From: JAPOXR01 sp965214695
GTDB lineage: Bacteria; Pseudomonadota; Alphaproteobacteria; Rhodobacterales; Rhodobacteraceae
Direction: 5' to 3'
NCBI GenBank assembly: GCA_965214695.1
Contig: OZ243967.1
Span: 1,984,001 to 2,048,000, forward strand
Length of the DNA stretch: 64,000 bases
Shown here: positions 16,919-26,536 of the stretch, piece after piece
Numbering within the stretch: position 1 is the stretch's first letter
How the letters are laid out: each line of letters starts with the position of its first letter
The notes under the pieces: model-generated
Database searches by the model: none
The model's input: only the letters and a program-made list of their open reading frames with translations
Told to the model about the DNA's origin: nothing
Translations under genes and position numbers: made by a program

Positions 16919-17335
16919 ATCCGCCTTTCACGCCCGCACCTGCCGGCCTTGGCATCACGGCCGGGCATGGAAACCGGACACAAGCCGGACCGCAAGTTTC
17001 CGGATGGTGCCTGCATATCGCGCATTGGCCCAACCTGCGACAAGACATGGTCATCCACGGCAGTATTTTCAATGGCCGTTGCCAACGGCACCCGACTGCC
17101 GGATGCGAAGCAGGGATCTGCGAGCCCGGGGCGGGTGGCTCGACGGAGAAGCTGGCGAACTCTTCACCGGCCGTCATTCCAACCGCCCGGTGCCAATCGG
17201 AAAACCTGTGCGGTCGGGACAAATCGGCAGGATTCTTGAATGCCGGGCCGGCCTCGCCCGGCGCGTCGCCCTGTCGGCACTCCGGCGACGAGCCCGACCT
17301 CCTCTCGAATTCCGTCACGCCGCCGGTTTCTCCTT
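16919..17335. other. Intergenic stretch, no gene seen
   Basis: This is GC-rich sequence between the start of the ABC exporter and the end of the XRE-like gene. Open frames here are extensions or shadows without ribosome sites. It presumably holds the exporter promoter, but no convincing -35/-10 pair was found. Confidence 0.5.
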
Positions 17336-17785
17336 CTATCTTGCCGGTCGGACGATTCGTGATCTCCCGACCGGAATTTCCAGCTCGCCAGATATTGTGT
17401 CGAGAAGAACGAAAGGTGGTGGCGGTTGGCGCATTGCCCATTCATCTTCCGATAGCCGGGTCGTGCGACGTTTGCGGTCTTTCGGCGCCGCACCTTTCGG
17501 CAGACGCATCACATCGACGAAGCGGCGCTCCACGAGCAGGGCGAAGAGCGAGGGACCGTTGGTGGTTGCAAGGAGGCGGTCTCGCGTCGCCCGCCGATCG
17601 CCTTCGTCAAGATGTCGAAACTCGTCCAATGTCCGGCGAATTTCCTGCTCGCGCCGTGCGGAGGGTGCCTTGCCATTGGCCCAGTGCTGAAGGGTGCGAT
17701 GCGAAACATTGAAGAGTTCGCTCAACATCTCCCATGACAGGCCCGAACGGAGCCTAATTTCAAGGACAGCATCTGCCGAGGTCAT
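17336..17785 (-). CDS. XRE-type helix-turn-helix protein of unknown target
   Basis: The 149-residue protein has an N-terminal helix-turn-helix resembling XRE/HigA regulators (LSWEMLSELFNVSHRTLQHW, residues 16-35). A charged helical linker follows, then a C-terminal tail with LLVERRFVDVMRLP. A strong GGAGG ribosome site precedes the ATG at 17785; upstream in-frame ATGs are rejected because they lack such a site. It could be an antitoxin-like regulator, but no toxin gene is adjacent on either side. Confidence 0.72.
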   Translation of the reverse strand: MTSADAVLEIRLRSGLSWEMLSELFNVSHRTLQHWANGKAPSARREQEIRRTLDEFRHLDEGDRRATRDRLLATTNGPSLFALLVERRFVDVMRLPKGAAPKDRKRRTTRLSEDEWAMRQPPPPFVLLDTISGELEIPVGRSRIVRPAR

Positions 17786-18239
17786 GGCGCTCCTCCATGG
17801 GATATTGGCAACAGGTCGGTGAGTGTCAGCCGGAATAGCGAATGGGTGTGACCGGCGAAAGCCAATTTCCGGGCAGCCAGGGACGATTCGGCCCCACCGC
17901 AAGATCATGCTGCGTCTCGACGAGGCCCTGGGGCGAGGACGAGGGTTTTCGGCCATGCCGCCGGTGCCGTTCCGCCGTCCAGTCGAATGGGCAGACATCG
18001 CACTTGAGACCATGATGGTGTCGGCCATACCCGGAAGAGGCGGTCGGCAGGACATGGTAGCCACGCCGGAGTGGCATGACGCATGGCGTCCTGTCGGACC
18101 GTCGCAGGCCTTCGATTGGCACCAGTGACCGGGCTGAATTTGCTTGCTCCGCGAGGATGGATGTGGTTGTGGCATCACTAATGTACTGTAAAACAAAGAT
18201 AAATTTATGCAGACAGGAATCACGAGAGAGAACCAGACC
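17786..18239. other. Divergent intergenic region between the XRE-like gene and the aldo/keto reductase
   Basis: No gene is supported here. The last 70 bp before 18240 are relatively AT-rich (around TACTGTAAAACAAAGATAAA) and are the likely site of the aldo/keto reductase promoter, although no textbook promoter stands out. Confidence 0.45.
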
Positions 18240-19283
18240 ATGAGAATGAAGCCGCTCGGTTCGACCGACACGATGGTCAGCGAACTCTGTCTTGGCACCA
18301 TGACCTTTGGCACCCAGACCCCGGAGCAGGATGCGCACCGGCAGATCGACATGGCGCTGGATCACGGTATCAACATCGCCGATACCGCCGAGATGTACCC
18401 GGTCAACCCGGTTTCGGCCGATACCGTCGGCGACAGCGAGAGAATCCTCGGCAGCTGGGTCGCCAGATCGGGGCGTCGCGACCAGATCCTGCTGGCAACC
18501 AAGGCAACCGGGGAAGGGTTGAAAATTGTGCGGGACGGCGCACCGATCTCCGGCAAGACGGTCCGGGAAGCGGTCGAGGGCTCACTTGCCCGGTTGCAGA
18601 CCGACTACATCGACCTCTACCAGCTTCACTGGCCAAACCGGGGCTCCTACATGTTCAGGCAAAACTGGACCTTCGATCCGACGGGCCAGAACAGGTCGGA
18701 GACCCTGGACCACATGGCCAACACGCTCGATGCCCTGTCCGAACTGGTGCAGCAGGGAAAGATCATTCATTTCGGCCTGTCGAACGAAAGCGCCTGGGGG
18801 ACCGGGCAATGGCTTCGGGCAGCCGAGAAGGGTGGAGGACCCCGGGTTGAAGCCATCCAGAACGAATACAGCCTGCTCTGCCGGCTGTTCGACACCGATT
18901 TGGCCGAACTTGCCCATCACGAGCAGGTTGGGCTGCTGGCATATTCGCCGCTGGCGACCGGGCTGCTGACCGGCAAATACCAGCATGGCAAGATTCCTGC
19001 CCGCTCCCGCCGGTCGATCAACAACAATCTCGGTGGGCGGGCAAGCGAACGGGCATTCGCTGCGGTCGATGCCTATCTGGAGGTGGCGGCCAGGCATGGG
19101 GTCGATCTGCCATTGCTGGCCCTCGCCTGGTGCAGCACCAGGCCATTCATGGGCTCGGCCATCTTTGGCGCAACCACCGCCGACCAGCTGCAATACCTGC
19201 TGGGAGCATCCGGGATGACGCTGTCGGATGACTGCCTTGCCGACATCGACACTGCCCACCGCGCCAACCCGATGCCCTATTGA
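18240..19283 (+). CDS. tas: Aldo/keto reductase, Tas-like
   Basis: The 347-residue TIM-barrel oxidoreductase has the AKR tetrad: Asp48 and Tyr53 (ADTAEMYPV), Lys88 (LLATKATG) and His130 (LYQLHWPN). The AEMYPV segment, LCLGTMTFGTQ at the N-terminus and SNESAWG in the middle are closest to the Tas/YdgJ-type branch. These enzymes reduce aldehydes with NADPH; the physiological substrate is unknown. The ATG at 18240 is chosen over 18207 because a GAGAGAGAA purine run precedes it and the protein then starts near the first barrel strand. Confidence 0.85.
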   Translation: MRMKPLGSTDTMVSELCLGTMTFGTQTPEQDAHRQIDMALDHGINIADTAEMYPVNPVSADTVGDSERILGSWVARSGRRDQILLATKATGEGLKIVRDGAPISGKTVREAVEGSLARLQTDYIDLYQLHWPNRGSYMFRQNWTFDPTGQNRSETLDHMANTLDALSELVQQGKIIHFGLSNESAWGTGQWLRAAEKGGGPRVEAIQNEYSLLCRLFDTDLAELAHHEQVGLLAYSPLATGLLTGKYQHGKIPARSRRSINNNLGGRASERAFAAVDAYLEVAARHGVDLPLLALAWCSTRPFMGSAIFGATTADQLQYLLGASGMTLSDDCLADIDTAHRANPMPY

Positions 19284-19310
19284 GGCATCGTCCGGCAACC
19301 GGAGCGCCAT

Positions 19311-20081
19311 TCACCCGGTCGTAACCACCCCGCCATCGACGGGAACGACCTGGCCCGTCATCATCCTGCTGGCCGACGAGGCAAGGAACAGGCAGGCACC
19401 GACGATATCCTCCGGCTTCAGATGTTCCTTCAGGCACTGCTTGCCCAGATGGCGCTCAAGTGATTCCCGGTCAGCCCATAATTCCAGCTGCCGTTCGGTC
19501 AGGGTCCATCCCGGGGCCACCGCGTTCACGCGGATGCCTTCAGGTCCGAACTCCCGGGCCAGGACGCGGGTCAGCCCGGTAATTCCGGCATTGGCCGTCG
19601 CATAGGCCGGATATCCGGCATTGCCGGTCATGTAGGACACCGACGTGAAGTTGATGATGACGCCGCCGCCCAGCTTCCGCATGCCGGCAATCGCCGCCCG
19701 TGACGAGAAGAAATACGGGCGCAGATTCACCGCGTGATTGGCATCCCACCCCTCGACATCCAGCGCCTCGGTGCTGTGACGGGTATCGTTTGCCGCGTTG
19801 TTGACCAACACCTCGATCGGCCCATGTAGAGACGCCGCCTCGCCCATTGCCGCCTCGAGCTGTCCGATATCGGTCACGTCACTGCCGATATAGAGGGGCC
19901 GGCTGCCGTGATCTGCCTCCATCTGGTCGCAAAACCGCGTTGCATCGGATCGCTGCACAAAGGCCACCCGTGCCCCCTGCCCCAGGAATCCCCCGGTCAG
20001 CGCCGCACCGATCCCGGAGCCGCCCCCGGTAATGAATACCGACTTTCCAGCAAGATCCCCGAACTTGACATCCAGATTCAT
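19311..20081 (-). CDS. Short-chain dehydrogenase/reductase lacking the catalytic lysine
   Basis: The 256-residue classical SDR has the cofactor motif TGGGSGIG, the NNAA motif (VLVNNAAND), Asn119, Ser147 and Tyr160. The YxxxK motif reads Tyr160-Ala-Thr-Ala-Asn164, so Asn (AAT, plus positions 19590-19592) replaces the lysine that lowers the tyrosine pKa. The C-terminus has MMTGQVVPVDGGVVT. The start at 20081 (MNLDVKFGDL) is chosen over 20123 by family length. It may be inactive, have altered chemistry, or carry a recent mutation. It is convergent with the Tas-like gene. The substrate is unknown, although sugar dehydrogenase relatives are common in this group. Confidence 0.87.
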   Translation of the reverse strand: MNLDVKFGDLAGKSVFITGGGSGIGAALTGGFLGQGARVAFVQRSDATRFCDQMEADHGSRPLYIGSDVTDIGQLEAAMGEAASLHGPIEVLVNNAANDTRHSTEALDVEGWDANHAVNLRPYFFSSRAAIAGMRKLGGGVIINFTSVSYMTGNAGYPAYATANAGITGLTRVLAREFGPEGIRVNAVAPGWTLTERQLELWADRESLERHLGKQCLKEHLKPEDIVGACLFLASSASRMMTGQVVPVDGGVVTTG

Positions 20082-20348
20082 GACCAACCTCCCATCTTCC
20101 ACGGCAAGCGCCGCCCAGCCCAATAGCAGTCACCCCGAAGCCGGACAAACCCGATTGTGACCGAAACTCCCGACTGGCAAGATCGACACAGCACTGCAGG
20201 CATGCCGTCCCGCCGGCGCTCCAGGCGCCAGCCATGGCCGTCCGCATCTCCCGCAAGGCCTGCCCGCCACCGGGGCGGCCGGCCCTTCTCGCCGCACGGC
20301 CGCCCGATCGGGAATGTCGCAATCCGTGCGGCTGGAGCCGCGTGGTCG

Positions 20349-21959
20349 TCAGTGCGCCGGCTGGTCACCGATATTGAATTCCAGTGGCCTCACCTGGTTG
20401 AACAGCCCGGTCTTGCTGATCTTGCTGACCACCTCGTGGTCGGCGGCGCTGTCGATCGACAACAGGGCAATTGCATCCTCCCCGGCACCCGATCGGCCCA
20501 GGTTGAAATTGGCAATGTTGACATTGCACTGCCCCAGGGCGGTCCCCAGGGCGCCGATGATGCCGGGCTGGTCGCGGTTGGTGGTGTAGAGCATGTAGCG
20601 GGTAATGTCGGCATCGACATAGATGCCCTTGATCTGGATGAAGCGGGGCTTGCCGTCGGAAAACACCGTCCCCACGACCGACCGCTCCCGTTGTTCGGTG
20701 ACAACCGTCAGCTTGACATAGGCATCGAACACCCCCGATTTGGATCGGGTTGTCGCCGACATGACGAATCCCCGGTCCTTGGCGGCAATTTCGGCCGACA
20801 CCATGTTGATCTCGGGGCTGGATGGCCGGAGCAACCCGGCCAGTGCCGCCGCGTTCAGTGCCGAGATGTTCATTTCGGACACGGAGCCGTCATAGAGCAG
20901 GTTGATGGCCCGGATCGGCTCGTCGGTCATCTGCCCGACGAAGGAGCCGAGATGATCGGCAATGGCGATCCAGGGAAGGAGTCGCGGTGCCTCTTCCGCA
21001 CTGATGGATGGCATGTTCAGCGCGTTGTTGACAGCGCCGTGCAACAGGTAGTCGGACATCTGCTGTGCAACCTGCTGGGCAACCTTTTCCTGCGCTTCCG
21101 TGGTCGATGCACCGAGATGCGGCGTCGCCACCACCTGCGGCAGGTCCAGCAGCGAATTGCCCTCCGGAGGTTCGCTCTCGAAGACATCGAGCGCCGCCCC
21201 GGCGACATGACCTGACCGGATCGCCGCTTCCAGCGCCGCCTCGTCGACGATTCCGCCGCGGGCGCAGTTGATGATGCGAACGCCCTTGCGCGTCCGCGCC
21301 AGCGCCGCCGAATCCATGATGTGCCGGGTCTTGTCGGTCAGTGGAACATGAAAGCTGATGATGTCGGACCGGGCCAGCAATTCATCGAATTCGACCTTTT
21401 CGACTCCCAGGGCCTTCGAGCGCTGGGCGGCCAGGAACGGGTCGTAGCAAACCACCCGCATGTCGAGGCCAATCGCCCGCCGACAAACCGCCGAGCCGAT
21501 ATTGCCGCAGCCGACCACGCCAAGGGTCTTGCCGGCGAGTTCGGTGCCGACAAAACGGGATTTTTCCCATTGTCCGCCGCGTATCGAGGCATCGGCTGCC
21601 GGTATCTGCCGGGCAAGCGACATCATCAGGGCAATGGCATGTTCAGCAGTGGTGACAGCATTGCCGAGCGGGGTGTTCATGACGATGATTCCCCGCCGCG
21701 AGGCTGCCTGCACATCGATATTGTCGACGCCGATCCCGGCTCGGCCGATGACCCGGAGGCGTTCGGCACCCTCAAGGAGCCGGGCCGACACCCTGGTCGC
21801 CGAGCGGATGGCCAGCCCGTCATACTCGCCGATCACCTGGCGCAGCATGTTCTTGTCCTTGCCGATTTCGGGGCGGAAATCTGCCTCCACCCCGCGATCG
21901 GCAAAGATCTGCAATGCCGATTCGGATAGCCGGTCGGATACCAGTACTCTCGGTTTCAT
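20349..21959 (-). CDS. serA: D-3-phosphoglycerate dehydrogenase
   Basis: This 536-residue long-form SerA catalyses the first step of serine synthesis, 3-phosphoglycerate to phosphohydroxypyruvate. It has the N-terminal substrate domain (IRSATRVSARLL), NAD motif VVGCGNIGSAV, the catalytic Arg in NCARGGIVDE, Glu in SEPPEG and His in TPHLGAST. An intervening ASB domain and a C-terminal ACT domain (YTTNRDQPGIIGALG) follow, usually the site of serine feedback. Its ATG overlaps the serC stop (ATGA), so it is translationally coupled to serC. The much longer open frame upstream is antisense-like filler within serC and is not part of the protein. Confidence 0.96.
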   Translation of the reverse strand: MKPRVLVSDRLSESALQIFADRGVEADFRPEIGKDKNMLRQVIGEYDGLAIRSATRVSARLLEGAERLRVIGRAGIGVDNIDVQAASRRGIIVMNTPLGNAVTTAEHAIALMMSLARQIPAADASIRGGQWEKSRFVGTELAGKTLGVVGCGNIGSAVCRRAIGLDMRVVCYDPFLAAQRSKALGVEKVEFDELLARSDIISFHVPLTDKTRHIMDSAALARTRKGVRIINCARGGIVDEAALEAAIRSGHVAGAALDVFESEPPEGNSLLDLPQVVATPHLGASTTEAQEKVAQQVAQQMSDYLLHGAVNNALNMPSISAEEAPRLLPWIAIADHLGSFVGQMTDEPIRAINLLYDGSVSEMNISALNAAALAGLLRPSSPEINMVSAEIAAKDRGFVMSATTRSKSGVFDAYVKLTVVTEQRERSVVGTVFSDGKPRFIQIKGIYVDADITRYMLYTTNRDQPGIIGALGTALGQCNVNIANFNLGRSGAGEDAIALLSIDSAADHEVVSKISKTGLFNQVRPLEFNIGDQPAH

Positions 21960-23140
21960 CTGCCATTCTCCTGCTTGCCGGCATTCTCCCGGATGGCGAG
22001 CCGCTCGGAATGATACGCCCACTCGATCCACGGCATCAGCAACCGCAAATCTGAATTCTCCACCGTGGCTCCGCACCAGATCCGCAATCCTGGCGGCGCA
22101 TCCCGGTATGATCCGATGTCCAGGGCCACCTGCTGGTCGGCCAGCCGCCTGGCGACCGCCCCGGCAAATCGTCCCCGCTCCCCGTCCTGGAGTTCCGGGC
22201 CGTCGAAGACGAGGCAGACGCTGGTCGTTGACCGGTGGGCCGGATTGCCGGCCAAATGGGAAATCCAGCCATGGCGCCCGACAAAACCGGCAATGACCGC
22301 GGCGTTGGCCTCCGCCCGGGCAATCAATTCCGGCAGGCCGCCAATGGACCGGGCCCAGTCCAGCGAGTGCAGGCAATCCTCGACACAGAGCATGGACGGG
22401 GTGTTGATGGTGGACCCGGCAAAGATTGCCTCGTTGATCGCACCCTTGGCAGTCAGCCTGAATATCTTCGGCACCGGCCAGGGCGGCACCCAGGATTTGA
22501 GCCGGTCGGCTGCCCTCGGCGACAGGACAATCATGCCATGCGCGGCCTCGCCGCCGAGAACCTTCTGCCAGGAAAAGGTGGTGACATCGAGCTTGTCCCA
22601 GGGAAGCTCCATCGCAAAGGCCGCCGATGTTGCATCGCAGATCGTCAGCCCCTCCCGTTCTTCGGGGATGAAATCGCCATCCGGAACCCGGACGCCGCTG
22701 GTGGTGCCATTCCAGGCAAATACCACGTCAGCGGCAAAATCGACCCGCGACAGGTCGGGAAGCTCGCCATACGGTGCAAGATGGGTCACCGCATCCAGCC
22801 GCAACTGCGTGGTGATGTCGGTCAGCCAGCCCTTGCCGAACGCTTCCCAGGCCATGACCTCCACCCGGCGCTGGCCAAGCAGCGACCACATCGCCATCTC
22901 GACGGCCCCGGTATCCGAGCCCGGCACGATGCCGATCCGGAACTCATCCGGGATGCCGAGGATTTCACGTGTCAGATCAATGACCTGGCCCAGCCTCGCC
23001 TTGCCTTCCGGTGAGCGGTGCGACCGGCCGGTCACTGCCCGGGACAGGCCGCCCGGAGTCCAGGAGGCGGGTTTTGCACAGGGGCCTGACGAAAATTGTG
23101 GACGTCTCGGCCGGTCATCCGGCCGTTGCAAATGTTCCAT
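21956..23140 (-). CDS. serC: Phosphoserine aminotransferase
   Basis: The 394-residue PLP enzyme of the alphaproteobacterial SerC type converts phosphohydroxypyruvate to phosphoserine. Visible features are FSSGPCAKPASW near the start, GRSHRSPEGKARL, the PLP lysine Lys193 in TTFSWQKVLGGE, and WNGTTSGV. The frame is open to an ATG at 23140 and the N-terminus matches the family after a short variable leader. A perfect GGCCGG-TCAT-CCGGCC palindrome (23109-23124) lies early in the coding region. It is the first gene of the serC-serA pair. Confidence 0.95.
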   Translation of the reverse strand: MEHLQRPDDRPRRPQFSSGPCAKPASWTPGGLSRAVTGRSHRSPEGKARLGQVIDLTREILGIPDEFRIGIVPGSDTGAVEMAMWSLLGQRRVEVMAWEAFGKGWLTDITTQLRLDAVTHLAPYGELPDLSRVDFAADVVFAWNGTTSGVRVPDGDFIPEEREGLTICDATSAAFAMELPWDKLDVTTFSWQKVLGGEAAHGMIVLSPRAADRLKSWVPPWPVPKIFRLTAKGAINEAIFAGSTINTPSMLCVEDCLHSLDWARSIGGLPELIARAEANAAVIAGFVGRHGWISHLAGNPAHRSTTSVCLVFDGPELQDGERGRFAGAVARRLADQQVALDIGSYRDAPPGLRIWCGATVENSDLRLLMPWIEWAYHSERLAIRENAGKQENGR

Positions 23141-23862
23141 GCTATCCTTCCAGATATTCGCTCCTCGTTGGGGAGGAGTGGCCCGGCACGCCGTCTATTG
23201 CATCCGGATGGCCCCGGCAACCGCGAGGTCGAATTCGGTGTGGATATCGGCGCCGCCGACCCCGGACCGGGCACTCGCCGGCAACACGGCCCGGGCCGCC
23301 AGGCCTGGCCGGATTTGCCGGCGGCACCATGGCCAGGTCTCGCAGGAATTCACATCCGGGCCAAATCGCTCGGGCCTGCCGGAGCCCATGCCGCCAGCAT
23401 CGCAACCGTCGGCCGTCGGCCCGGCGCCTGCATTGGCGTTCTGGCTGGCTGATATGCGAGCGGTGGTCGAGATCGATCAACCAGCCTGTCGCAGCCTCGG
23501 TCACGCCGGGCCGTACGGCCAGGCATGGGAGTGACTGGCGACCGAATTTGCCCTGTCGCTTCCCGGAAATTCATGGGCCCGGCGCAGGACCGATGTCGCC
23601 AGCACGTCAAGGCGGCAACCGATGCCGCCTTCGGCGAGGACAGATTCGAGGTCATGAACCGGCTCGACAGCACGATACGATCAACAGGAAACAGGGCTGG
23701 AGACTGGAGGTCGCATATGGGCCAATTCACAGTGGCAATATGGGGCTCGATCCCTCCGGCCCGGGCCGGTCACGACATTTTCTGCCTTCCTGGCGGCAGC
23801 CGGGTTTCGGTTGGCTCGTCTCTCGGGTAGTGCGGGTCGGGCAGATTCCGGAGTCCGGCCCA
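23141..23862. other. 722-bp divergent intergenic region between serC and serB
   Basis: This is GC-rich sequence with no supported gene. Frames that cross it belong to longer shadows of serC or serB. Promoters for both directions should lie here, but none is convincing by eye. It is longer than needed for two promoters, so a short or decayed gene cannot be excluded. Confidence 0.45.
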
Positions 23863-24750
23863 ATGCCCGTCATCTCGCTGATCTCGAATCCCGAACGACC
23901 CTGCCTTGTCCGGCAGGATGTCGAGGGGCTTTGCAGGTGGTGGGGCGGCGAGTCTCTCGTGGAACTGGCGCCCGGAATTGCCTGCGAATTTGCCGTTGGC
24001 GGGCATCCGCCCGATTTCGACGAGCGGCGCAGGCAGTTCTCTGAACGAGGAATTGACCTCAACATCCTTCCGGATGGCAACCGGCGCAAGCGCTTCCTGT
24101 CCGCCGACATGGATTCGACGATCATCGAACAGGAATGCCTTGATGAACTGGCCTGCGAGGCCGGAGTCGGGGACCGGGTGGCACGCATCACCTCTAGGGC
24201 CATGAATGGCGAGATCGATTTCGATGACGCCCTCCGGGTGCGGGTGGCGCTGTTTGCCGGTCTCGAGGCCGGGGTGATCGACACGGTGTGGGCCAACCGG
24301 ATATCCTTTACCCCCGGCGCATCCGAACTGGTCGCCACCATGCGGGCGGGCGGTGCCCAGGCCATCCTGATTTCGGGCGGGTTCACCGATTTCACCGGCA
24401 GGGTGGCTGGCCAGCTCGGGCTCCAGCGACACTACGCCAACGGGTTGGTGTGCGAGGATGGAAAGCTGACCGGCAAGGTCATCGAGCCCCCACTCGGGAA
24501 ATCGGGCAAGAAGCGGATACTGAGGCAGGAATTGCAGGATGCGGGGCTGCCGGCAGCAGAGGCGCTGGCCGTCGGCGACGGCTCGAACGACATCGACATG
24601 CTGCACATGTCGGGGCTGGGCGTGGCGTTCCGCGCCAAGCCTGTGGTCAACCAGGCGGTCGCAGTCCAGATCCGGCATGGCGATTTGACCGGCCTTCTCT
24701 ACCTGCAGGGTTATCGCCGGTCCGAATTCGTGACCGGGGCCGGCCGCTGA
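23863..24750 (+). CDS. serB: Phosphoserine phosphatase
   Basis: The 295-residue HAD-family enzyme catalyses the last step of serine synthesis, phosphoserine to serine. The nucleophile Asp82 and acid/base Asp84 are in SADMDSTIIEQECLDELA. Motif II is ILISGGFTDFT, and motif III/IV is VGDGSNDIDML. The roughly 75 N-terminal residues form the usual SerB leader domain. The ATG at 23863 gives the normal family length; the frame is open far upstream but without homology. It is divergent from serC-serA, so all three pathway enzymes are together. Confidence 0.94.
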   Translation: MPVISLISNPERPCLVRQDVEGLCRWWGGESLVELAPGIACEFAVGGHPPDFDERRRQFSERGIDLNILPDGNRRKRFLSADMDSTIIEQECLDELACEAGVGDRVARITSRAMNGEIDFDDALRVRVALFAGLEAGVIDTVWANRISFTPGASELVATMRAGGAQAILISGGFTDFTGRVAGQLGLQRHYANGLVCEDGKLTGKVIEPPLGKSGKKRILRQELQDAGLPAAEALAVGDGSNDIDMLHMSGLGVAFRAKPVVNQAVAVQIRHGDLTGLLYLQGYRRSEFVTGAGR

Positions 24751-24917
24751 CCCGGGATTCCGGGCTGGAATGAGCAGGATGGCACACGGGCTGCGCCACC
24801 TGCCATTTGGTTCTCTGGTTGCAGGTGGGCTCACGGCGGGCTTGAAGGGGTGCAGTAAACCGTTATCCTGCCCGATGGCCGGCGCCGCCGCATAACCCGT
24901 CCGAGGCGAGCAATCAG

Positions 24918-25943
24918 TTGACGAAACTCTCGACACGCGACAGCCAGCGCTTCTTCCGTTCACCGGACCACTCCCGGCGGGCGGTGCTGATCTATGGTCC
25001 GGATCGCGGGCGGATCGCGCATTTTGCCCAGATGACCGTCGACGGGCTGGCCGGGGAAAATGGCCGCAACGAGATGCGGATCAGCAAGGTCGATGCGGAT
25101 ACGGTTCGCAACAGTTCCGACATCCTCGTTTCGCTCCTGAAGGCACAGAGTTTTTTCCCGGGAAGACGTGTGATCCATCTCGATGGTGCCGGCAACCTGG
25201 CAGCAAACGTGATCGCAAATGCCCTCAAGGTGCAAAATGATGATGATGGCTTCCTGGTGGTGACGGCCGGCAGCCTGAAGCCGGCATCGGCACTGCGCAA
25301 GCTCTTCGAGACGCACCGGACCGCCTGCAGTGCACCGGTCTATGCCGATCCGTGTTCTGTCGATGACATCAGGTCAATGGCGCATGCCGCCGGGCTCGCG
25401 GCGTTGTCGCCTGGGGCGGCTGATGATTTGGCTGCCCTGCATGGGGGGATTTCGCCGGCCGAGATGCAGCGATTGCTTGAAAAACTGGCGCTGTACAAGG
25501 GCGAGGATCGGAGCGAGGTCAGCTCCGATGATGTCGAGGCCTGTGCGCCATTGGCGGAGCAGACCATGCTCGACCAGTTGCTGGAGCATGTGGCAGATCG
25601 CCAATCGTCCCGGATCAGCCCTGCCTTCCGGCAGATCTCCGGCCGGAACAGCGATCCCGTCACCATCTGCATCCTGGCGCAATACATGTTTCGCAGGATT
25701 CACCAGGTTGCCATCGACCCAGGCGGCCCGGATGCCGGGGTGGCCGGCCTTCGGCCGCCCGTCTTCGGGCCCCGGCGCAGCCGATTGCTCCGGCAGGCCC
25801 GGATGTGGGGGGAAAGAGGTGCCGAATATGCGTTGAAGGAATTGCTTGCCGCCGACCAGGCGCTCAGATCCGGTCGCAAGGTTCCGGCCGGTCCTCTTGT
25901 CGAGCGGGTGCTGATCCGGATCGCCATGGCACGGGGCCGATGA
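24918..25943 (+). CDS. holA: DNA polymerase III delta subunit
   Basis: The 341-residue clamp-loader subunit opens the beta clamp. It has the RAVLIYGPDRGRI start of the AAA+-like domain, EMRISKVDADTV, LLKAQSFFPGRRVI, and the C-terminal domain ending VLIRIAMARGR. It starts at TTG (24918) after GAGGCGAG; no ATG is available at the right place. Its stop overlaps the start of the glutathione transferase gene (ATGATG), marking the head of a tightly packed run of genes. Confidence 0.9.
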   Translation: MTKLSTRDSQRFFRSPDHSRRAVLIYGPDRGRIAHFAQMTVDGLAGENGRNEMRISKVDADTVRNSSDILVSLLKAQSFFPGRRVIHLDGAGNLAANVIANALKVQNDDDGFLVVTAGSLKPASALRKLFETHRTACSAPVYADPCSVDDIRSMAHAAGLAALSPGAADDLAALHGGISPAEMQRLLEKLALYKGEDRSEVSSDDVEACAPLAEQTMLDQLLEHVADRQSSRISPAFRQISGRNSDPVTICILAQYMFRRIHQVAIDPGGPDAGVAGLRPPVFGPRRSRLLRQARMWGERGAEYALKELLAADQALRSGRKVPAGPLVERVLIRIAMARGR

Positions 25944-26536
25944 TGCTGCATGTCATCGGCTCGAAGCGGAGCAGGACGTTGCGAGTCCTGTGGCTGCTCG
26001 AGGAGTTGCAACTCGAGTATCGGCATGATCCGGCAATGCCGCACTCGGAACAGGTGCTGGCCCGCAATCCCTCCGGAAAGATCCCGGTGCTGGTCGACGG
26101 CGGCACCACCGTGACCGATAGCACGGCGATCATGACCTACCTGGCCGACAGGCATGGTCGCCTCACCTTTCCTGCCGGCACGGTGGAGCGGGCAAGGCAG
26201 GATGGCTATACCGGGTTGCTGCTTGACGAATTCGATGCCTGCCTTTGGTCGGCGGCAAAACACAGTTTCGTTCTTCCGGTCGAACATCGCTGCCGAGAAA
26301 TCAAGCCGGTGCTTCGCTGGGAGTTTGGCCAGGCGGCAGCGAGGCTTGCCGCCTCCATGCAGGAAGACAGGTTCCTGGTGGGGGACAAACCGACGATTCC
26401 CGACATCATACTTGCGCACTGCCTGCTCTGGGCAAGGCTGGCGCGAATGGAACATGGGCAACCGGCGCTTGACACTTACCTCAAACAGATGTGCAAGCGC
26501 CCTTCCTTTTCAGCGATTTCAGGGGATTCCAAATGA
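25940..26536 (+). CDS. Glutathione S-transferase family protein
   Basis: The 198-residue protein has an N-terminal thioredoxin-like domain (SKRSRTLRVLWLLEEL, cis-proline block KIPVLVDGG, and the glutathione-contact DSTAI). An all-helical C-terminal domain with LVGDKPTIPDIILAHCLLWA follows. These enzymes conjugate glutathione or act as thiol reductases. The start at 25940 overlaps the holA stop; the stop overlaps the next gene (ATGA). The in-frame extension upstream lies inside holA and is rejected. Confidence 0.88.
   Translation: MMLHVIGSKRSRTLRVLWLLEELQLEYRHDPAMPHSEQVLARNPSGKIPVLVDGGTTVTDSTAIMTYLADRHGRLTFPAGTVERARQDGYTGLLLDEFDACLWSAAKHSFVLPVEHRCREIKPVLRWEFGQAAARLAASMQEDRFLVGDKPTIPDIILAHCLLWARLARMEHGQPALDTYLKQMCKRPSFSAISGDSK

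Noticed and set aside
16804..17712. 300-residue plus-strand frames between the ABC exporter and the XRE-like gene
   Set aside because: They cross the ends of two minus-strand genes, lack ribosome sites and show no family resemblance.
17336..17785. Toxin-antitoxin module around the XRE-like gene
   Set aside because: No small toxin-like gene lies within several hundred bases on either side.
21960..22376. N-terminal extension of serA to 22376
   Set aside because: The extra segment overlaps serC out of frame and has no SerA homology; the ATG at 21959 with ATGA coupling fits the family.
23011..23862. Upstream extension of serB from 23011
   Set aside because: It overlaps serC antisense and the extra 284 residues look like random GC-rich translation; SerB is complete from 23863.
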